This document shows positions 5,937 through 9,700 of a DNA stretch of 9,700 nt, in pieces. Origin of the DNA: Prevotellaceae bacterium UBA2718 (GTDB lineage: Bacteria > Bacteroidota > Bacteroidia > Bacteroidales > Bacteroidaceae). The stretch is taken from contig DEKQ01000104.1 in assembly GCA_002353975.1 (NCBI GenBank), forward strand, positions 8,728 through 18,427, in the 5' to 3' direction. Both the position numbers and the translations under genes were made by a program. Under the pieces are notes generated by a model, which had not been told where the DNA came from, searched no databases, and worked only from the letters and a program-made list of their open reading frames with translations. Position 1 is the first letter of the stretch; every line of letters begins with the position of its first letter.

Positions 5937-7799
5937 TTATTTTGTCAGCTTGTATGACCGCTTGATGAATTTATCAAGAGCCGCACCCTTTAGCAGACCG
6001 TTCTGCAGCAGGGCGAGGTCAATGATTTGTTCTATTGTATCGTCTTTGCCGTTGGCATCTGCCAGAATGGCTTTGATTGTATCGTTGTCGCTGTTCAGCA
6101 CAAGGGAGTAGGTGTCAGGCATTTGCTGATAGAATCCCATGCCACTCTGATAACGCGAGATGTCCTTCATGCGTCGCATGTATTCGTTTTGAGTCAGTAC
6201 AGCCGGAGCACCTGCCTCGCCCATTGATGAGACCTCCACGGTGATGGTGGTCTTGTCGAGTGTAGGCAACTTGGAGTTGAATGTCTCTGTCAGTGCCTTG
6301 CGCTCATCTTCTGAGAGGGTGGACTCCTTAGCTTCCTCCTTAACGATGAGGCGGTCTATGATGTCTGCATCCACACGGGTGAAGCGGGACTTCTCCAATT
6401 TCTGTTCCAGCATGGAAACGACAGAAGTGTCGAGACTTCCGTCAAGAATAAGCACACTGTAACCCTTAGCCTTGGCGTTTTCTATGTAAGAATACTGCTC
6501 ATCGGCATTGTTGGCATAGAGATATACGAGGTTGCCGTCCTTGTCGGTCTGCTGGCTCTGGATGAGGGTCTTATACTCCTCGAGGGTGAAGTACTTACCG
6601 TCGGCATCTTTCACCAGAGCGAAGTCCTTTGCACGGTCATAGAAAGACTCATCGGTCAGCATGCCAAAGTTGATGAAGATCTTCAGGTCATCCCATTTCT
6701 TCTCGTAGTCGGCACGGTCGCTCTTGAAGATGCCGGCGAGACGATCCGCCACCTTCTTGGTGATATAGGTGGAAATCTTCTTCACGTTGGCATCGCTCTG
6801 CAGGTATGAACGGCTGACATTCAGCGGAATGTCCGGCGAGTCAATAACACCGTGGAGCAGTGTGAGGAACTGTGGCACGATGCCCTCGACCTGGTCTGTT
6901 ACGAACACCTGATTGCAGTAGAGTTGTATCTTTCCTGGCTGCAGGTCGATGTTTGACTGTACGCGTGGGAAGTAGAGGATGCCGGTGAGGTGGAACGGGA
7001 AGTCCACATTGAGGTGTATCCAGAAGAGTGGCTCGTCACCCATAGGATACAGGGCACGATAGAAGTTCTTGTAGTCCTCGTCCTTCAGTGATGACGGCTG
7101 CTGGGTCCATAGCGGGGCAGTGGTGTTGATGACGTTGTCCTCGTCTGTATCCTTCATCTTCTTCTCGTCCTTGTCCCACTCCTGCTTCTTGCCAAACACT
7201 ACAGGGATGGCCATGAACTTGCAGTATTTGTTGAGCAACATGGAGAGTTTTCCTTCATTGAGGAATTCCTTGCCCTCCTCGCTCATGTGAAGGATGATGT
7301 CTGTGCCGTGCTCAGCCTTTTCGCAAGGCTCTATCTCATATTCCGGCGAACCGTCACATGACCATTTCACAGCCTGTGAGCCCTCTTTGTATGACTTTGT
7401 AACGATCTCCACCTTGTCAGACACCATGAAGGATGAATAGAATCCAAGGCCGAAGTGGCCGATGATGCTCGTCGCTGTGTCCTTATACTTCTCAAGGAAG
7501 TCTGTTACGCCTGAGAAGGCAATCTGGTTGATGTAGCGATCTACTTCCTCTTCTGTCATTCCGACGCCATTGTCAGAGAATGTCAGGGTTCCAGCCTCTT
7601 TGTCTATGCTTACGCTGACCTTCAGATTGTCCAGGCTGCCGCTGTACTCGCCAGTGGCAGCAAGGGCCTTCAGCTTCTGCGTCGCATCAACGGCATTGCT
7701 CACCATCTCGCGGACGAAAATCTCATGATCGCTGTAGAGAAACTTTTTGATGACGGGGAAAATGTTCTCTGTCGTAACCCCGATGTTACCTTTTGACAT
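5937..7799 (-). CDS. htpG: Molecular chaperone HtpG (bacterial Hsp90)
   Basis: ATP-dependent cytosolic dimeric chaperone that remodels client proteins, often with DnaK. The 620-residue frame is complete. In the N-terminal ATPase domain (about 1-215), the GHKL motifs are REMVSNAVDA (30-39; E31 catalytic, N35 magnesium-binding), DNGVGM (76-81; D76 contacts adenine) and the lid motif GHFGLGF (114-120). The middle domain (about 225-480) holds FWIHLNVDFPFHLTGILYFP (259-278) and NVSRSYLQ (327-334), whose R330 corresponds to the arginine that contacts ATP phosphate in E. coli HtpG. The C-terminal part carries the dimerisation region and ends RSYKLTK. Length is close to E. coli HtpG (624). From memory, Bacteroides homologues are about 60 residues longer through a charged insertion near residue 580 that is missing here. 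It converges on the regulator gene and diverges from the HAD gene. Start ATG at 7799 follows an A-rich leader. Confidence 0.97.
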   Translation of the reverse strand: MSKGNIGVTTENIFPVIKKFLYSDHEIFVREMVSNAVDATQKLKALAATGEYSGSLDNLKVSVSIDKEAGTLTFSDNGVGMTEEEVDRYINQIAFSGVTDFLEKYKDTATSIIGHFGLGFYSSFMVSDKVEIVTKSYKEGSQAVKWSCDGSPEYEIEPCEKAEHGTDIILHMSEEGKEFLNEGKLSMLLNKYCKFMAIPVVFGKKQEWDKDEKKMKDTDEDNVINTTAPLWTQQPSSLKDEDYKNFYRALYPMGDEPLFWIHLNVDFPFHLTGILYFPRVQSNIDLQPGKIQLYCNQVFVTDQVEGIVPQFLTLLHGVIDSPDIPLNVSRSYLQSDANVKKISTYITKKVADRLAGIFKSDRADYEKKWDDLKIFINFGMLTDESFYDRAKDFALVKDADGKYFTLEEYKTLIQSQQTDKDGNLVYLYANNADEQYSYIENAKAKGYSVLILDGSLDTSVVSMLEQKLEKSRFTRVDADIIDRLIVKEEAKESTLSEDERKALTETFNSKLPTLDKTTITVEVSSMGEAGAPAVLTQNEYMRRMKDISRYQSGMGFYQQMPDTYSLVLNSDNDTIKAILADANGKDDTIEQIIDLALLQNGLLKGAALDKFIKRSYKLTK

Positions 7800-7843
7800 C
7801 TTATTGTTTGTTTTAACCGTATTATAAAATAATTCTCGTGATA

Positions 7844-8587
7844 ATGCGTTGCTTTAGTAAACTAAAAACGCTATATAGATTGCAAAAGCTGTGCCAACTG
7901 ATACAGAATAAAGTGCAACTTGCACTTTTTGATATGGACGGAGTTCTCTATGACTCCATGCCCAACCATGCACGTGCGTGGCATGAGTCGATGTCAGCCT
8001 ATGGCATTGAAATGTCAGAGCAAGAAGCTTATGCCTGTGAGGGCATGCGTGGAGTAGAGGTTATCATGCAGCTTGCGCGTCAACAATGGGGCAGAGAAAT
8101 CGCGGAGTCAGAGGCAGAGGAGATGTATCGTGCCAAGTCTGCCGCATACGCCAGTATGACAGCACCCACGTTTGTTCCCGGCATTATGGATGTTCATGCT
8201 GCATTACGCGGTCTGGGCATACACATTGGCGTAGTGACAGGCAGTGGGCAGAAGACCCTGCTTTCACGTCTGGCAAGTGATTTCAGTGCCACACTTACAC
8301 CGGGGCTTATCGTAAGTGCCCATGACGTGAGACGTGGCAAGCCCGCACCTGATCCTTATCTTCAGGGCATAAGTAAGGCCTGTCAGCTATTAGGTAAGGA
8401 GATTTTGCCTGAGCAGACTATCGTAGTGGAGAATGCCCCGCTTGGGGTGCGTTCTGCCGTGGCAGCGGGGTGTTTCACTATTACGGTGAATACGGGACCG
8501 TTGCCCGATGAGGCGCTTAGAAACGAAGGGGCAGCGATGGTGCTACATGATATGAAGAGCCTCACCGCTGCCATATTGTCAGCATAA
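7844..8587 (+). CDS. HAD-superfamily phosphatase / beta-phosphoglucomutase-like hydrolase
   Basis: Cytosolic HAD hydrolase of the group with a helical cap (subfamily IA), acting on a small phosphorylated metabolite that the sequence does not reveal. From ATG 7844 the protein has 247 residues. Motif I is LFDMDGVLYDS with nucleophile D30 and acid/base D32; the cap spans about 40-108; motif II is VVTGSG (T132); motif III is RRGKPAPDPY (K166); motif IV is VVENAPLGV (E196, N197), where many relatives have Asp as the second residue. The start is uncertain. GTG 7838 is two codons earlier. GTG 7913 would begin MQLALFDMDG and leave the AT-rich bases before it as intergenic DNA. Residues 1-23 look basic and unlike the rest, but some Bacteroidota homologues do have a short N-terminal extension. 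The gene is divergent from htpG and stands alone. Confidence 0.88.
   Translation: MRCFSKLKTLYRLQKLCQLIQNKVQLALFDMDGVLYDSMPNHARAWHESMSAYGIEMSEQEAYACEGMRGVEVIMQLARQQWGREIAESEAEEMYRAKSAAYASMTAPTFVPGIMDVHAALRGLGIHIGVVTGSGQKTLLSRLASDFSATLTPGLIVSAHDVRRGKPAPDPYLQGISKACQLLGKEILPEQTIVVENAPLGVRSAVAAGCFTITVNTGPLPDEALRNEGAAMVLHDMKSLTAAILSA
7857..7886 (-). promoter_or_regulatory. Weak candidate promoter for htpG
   Basis: On the minus strand TTTG (7886-7883) stands 18 bases before TAGTTTAC (7864-7857), which keeps only the TA and TT of TAnnTTTG. It would give a leader of about 50 bases. It coincides with a dyad TTTAGT-AA-ACTAAA (7853-7866). No better match was found in the divergent interval, so this is only a suggestion. 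Confidence 0.25.
7910..7928. repeat. 19-bp perfect palindrome at the HAD gene 5' end
   Basis: AAAGTGCAA (7910-7918) and TTGCACTTT (7920-7928) are perfect inverted repeats around C7919, followed by two more T. It overlaps the alternative GTG start at 7913 and lies about 110-130 bases upstream of htpG. It could be an operator for either gene or an RNA hairpin masking the GTG. It also encodes the KVQLALF strand before DMDG, so chance within a coding sequence is possible. Confidence 0.45.
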
Positions 8588-8618
8588 CACGATACTTTTT
8601 TCGTCGTTATGCTTTTTT
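8581..8618 (+). terminator. Intrinsic terminator of the HAD gene, stop codon inside the stem
   Basis: AGCATAAC (8581-8588) pairs perfectly with GTTATGCT (8606-8613). Past a bulged C8605 the stem extends by ACGA/TCGT (8589-8592 with 8601-8604), with an 8-base loop, and a run of six T (8613-8618) follows. The TAA stop (8585-8587) is part of the left arm. On the minus strand no T-run follows the stem, so it probably does not serve aspS. Confidence 0.85.
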
Positions 8619-8641
8619 CGTCTGTGATAGTTGCTGTTCTT

Positions 8642-9700
8642 TTATGCTTTCAGCGAGATTTTCAGTTCGTTGAGCTGACTGTCATCGATGGCTGATGGCG
8701 CATCGAGCATCACGTCTCTGCCGCTGTTGTTCTTTGGGAACGCGATACAGTCACGGATGCTGTCCAGTCCGGCCATGATGCTGACAAAACGATCGAGACC
8801 GAATGCGAGTCCTGCATGTGGCGGCGCTCCATATTTGAATGCTCCGGTGAGGAAGCCGAACTGTGCCTCGGCTCTCTCGGGGGTGAAGCCGAGCACCTCG
8901 AACATCTTGGCCTGCAGCTTGCTATCATGTATTCTCAGCGAACCGCCTCCCACTTCTATTCCGTTGCAGACGAAGTCGTATGCCTTGGCTCTTACGCGTG
9001 CAGGATCGGAGTCGAGTAGGGGGATGTCATCGGGGTTAGGCATTGTGAATGGGTGGTGTGTTGACATGAGGCGCTGCTCCTCGTCGCTCCATTCGAAGAG
9101 TGGGAAGTCGATAATCCACAGGCACTCGAACTTATCCTTGTCCATGAGTCCCAGCCTGCGGCCCATCTCCAGTCGGAGAGAGCAGAGCTGCACGCGTGTC
9201 TTGTTGGCATTGTCGCCTGAGAGGATGAGGATGAGGTCGCCAGGATTGGCATTCATCTTCTGTGCTACAGCCTGCAGCTGCTCCGGAGTGTAGAACTTAT
9301 CTACAGAGGATTTGATGCTTCCGTCCTCGCCGATTTTGATATAGACGAGTCCCTTTGCACCTACCTGCTGGCTCTTTACGAAGTCTGTGAGCTGATCCAG
9401 CTGTTTGCGTGTGTATGAGGCACAGCCTGGAGCGCAGATGCCACCGATGTATGCGGCGTTGTCGAACACGGCGAAGGTTCCGAGCTTCAGCACGTCATCA
9501 AGTTCTACGAACTCCATTCCAAATCTCAGGTCAGGCTTGTCGGAGCCGTACTTGCTCATTGCCTCCTGCCACGTCATCTGTCTCAGCTTGGCTGGCAGTT
9601 CAACGCCTCGCACCTCACGGAAGATGTGGCGCACCATCTCTTCAAAGATGTCGATGACATCATCCTGATCCACGAAAGACATCTCGCAGTCTATCTGTGT
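8642..9700 (-). CDS. aspS: Aspartyl-tRNA synthetase, C-terminal part (truncated by window edge)
   Basis: Class II synthetase that charges tRNA-Asp with aspartate in the cytosol. 352 codons plus stop are visible. The frame runs off the right edge, where it reads TQIDCE before MSFVDQDD, so the internal ATG at 9682 is not the start. TQIDCEMSF is the end of the motif 2 region. Next comes the GAD insertion domain of bacterial-type AspRS (AVFDNAAYIGGICAPGCASY through DKFYTPEQLQAVA). Then comes the second half of the catalytic domain with WIIDFPLFEW, HHPFTMPNPDD and GGGSLRIH. Motif 3 is GLAFGLDRFVSIMAG, its GLDR arginine 48 residues from the C-terminus. Bacterial AspRS is about 590 residues, so some 235 are missing. 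Convergent with the HAD gene across 54 bases. Whether it also charges tRNA-Asn cannot be told from this part. Confidence 0.97.
   Translation of the reverse strand, partial: TQIDCEMSFVDQDDVIDIFEEMVRHIFREVRGVELPAKLRQMTWQEAMSKYGSDKPDLRFGMEFVELDDVLKLGTFAVFDNAAYIGGICAPGCASYTRKQLDQLTDFVKSQQVGAKGLVYIKIGEDGSIKSSVDKFYTPEQLQAVAQKMNANPGDLILILSGDNANKTRVQLCSLRLEMGRRLGLMDKDKFECLWIIDFPLFEWSDEEQRLMSTHHPFTMPNPDDIPLLDSDPARVRAKAYDFVCNGIEVGGGSLRIHDSKLQAKMFEVLGFTPERAEAQFGFLTGAFKYGAPPHAGLAFGLDRFVSIMAGLDSIRDCIAFPKNNSGRDVMLDAPSAIDDSQLNELKISLKA

Noticed and set aside
7910..7928. CIRCE heat-shock operator upstream of htpG
   Set aside because: CIRCE is TTAGCACTC-N9-GAGTGCTAA. Here the half-sites are in the opposite order with a one-base centre, so HrcA control is not supported.
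8688..9293. 201-codon plus-strand frame antisense to aspS
   Set aside because: Serine-rich shadow of a conserved synthetase gene; the aspS motifs on the other strand explain the codon pattern.
1..9700. CRISPR array, insertion sequence, prophage or integrase-type mobile element
   Set aside because: No regularly spaced repeats, transposase or integrase motifs, or terminal inverted repeats were seen on either strand.

Overview
The window reads as a chromosomal segment of a Bacteroidota bacterium, most likely Prevotella or a close relative. The evidence is the TAnnTTTG-type promoter elements, the A-rich ribosome-binding regions, a regulator with a two-propeller sensor and AraC output typical of Bacteroidota polysaccharide utilisation, and a secreted enzyme whose short C-terminal tail (NLAGQQV ... 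GIVIVGGKKVMR) is of a kind common in Prevotella. The genus is an inference from recognised protein style, not from a search.

Layout. Positions 1-303 are non-coding and hold the control region of a secreted family 1 pectate lyase (304-2505, +). Its intrinsic terminator (2529-2566) overlaps the promoter of the next gene, a 1036-residue membrane-tethered regulator (2581-5691, +) whose predicted transcript begins almost at its GTG start. A convergent gap (5692-5936) carries a long hairpin that can terminate transcription in both directions. The chaperone gene htpG follows on the minus strand (5937-7799). Next comes a divergent HAD-family phosphatase gene (about 7844-8587, +), which ends in a terminator whose stem contains the stop codon. 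The window closes with the C-terminal 60 percent of aspS (8642-9700, -), cut by the window edge.

How the genes work together. The pectate lyase and the regulator look like an enzyme-sensor pair. The regulator has a periplasmic propeller sensor, one membrane helix and a DNA-binding AraC domain, with no histidine kinase or receiver between them. A 21-bp-spaced direct repeat lies just upstream of the lyase promoter, where the -33 element should be, and is the best candidate for its operator. No SusC/SusD genes are visible. htpG, the HAD gene and aspS are ordinary housekeeping neighbours with no evident functional link to the pectin pair.

The points most worth a second look are the kinase-less sensor, the operator-like repeat in front of the lyase, the terminator/promoter overlap with a near-leaderless GTG start, and a 19-bp perfect palindrome at the 5' end of the HAD gene.
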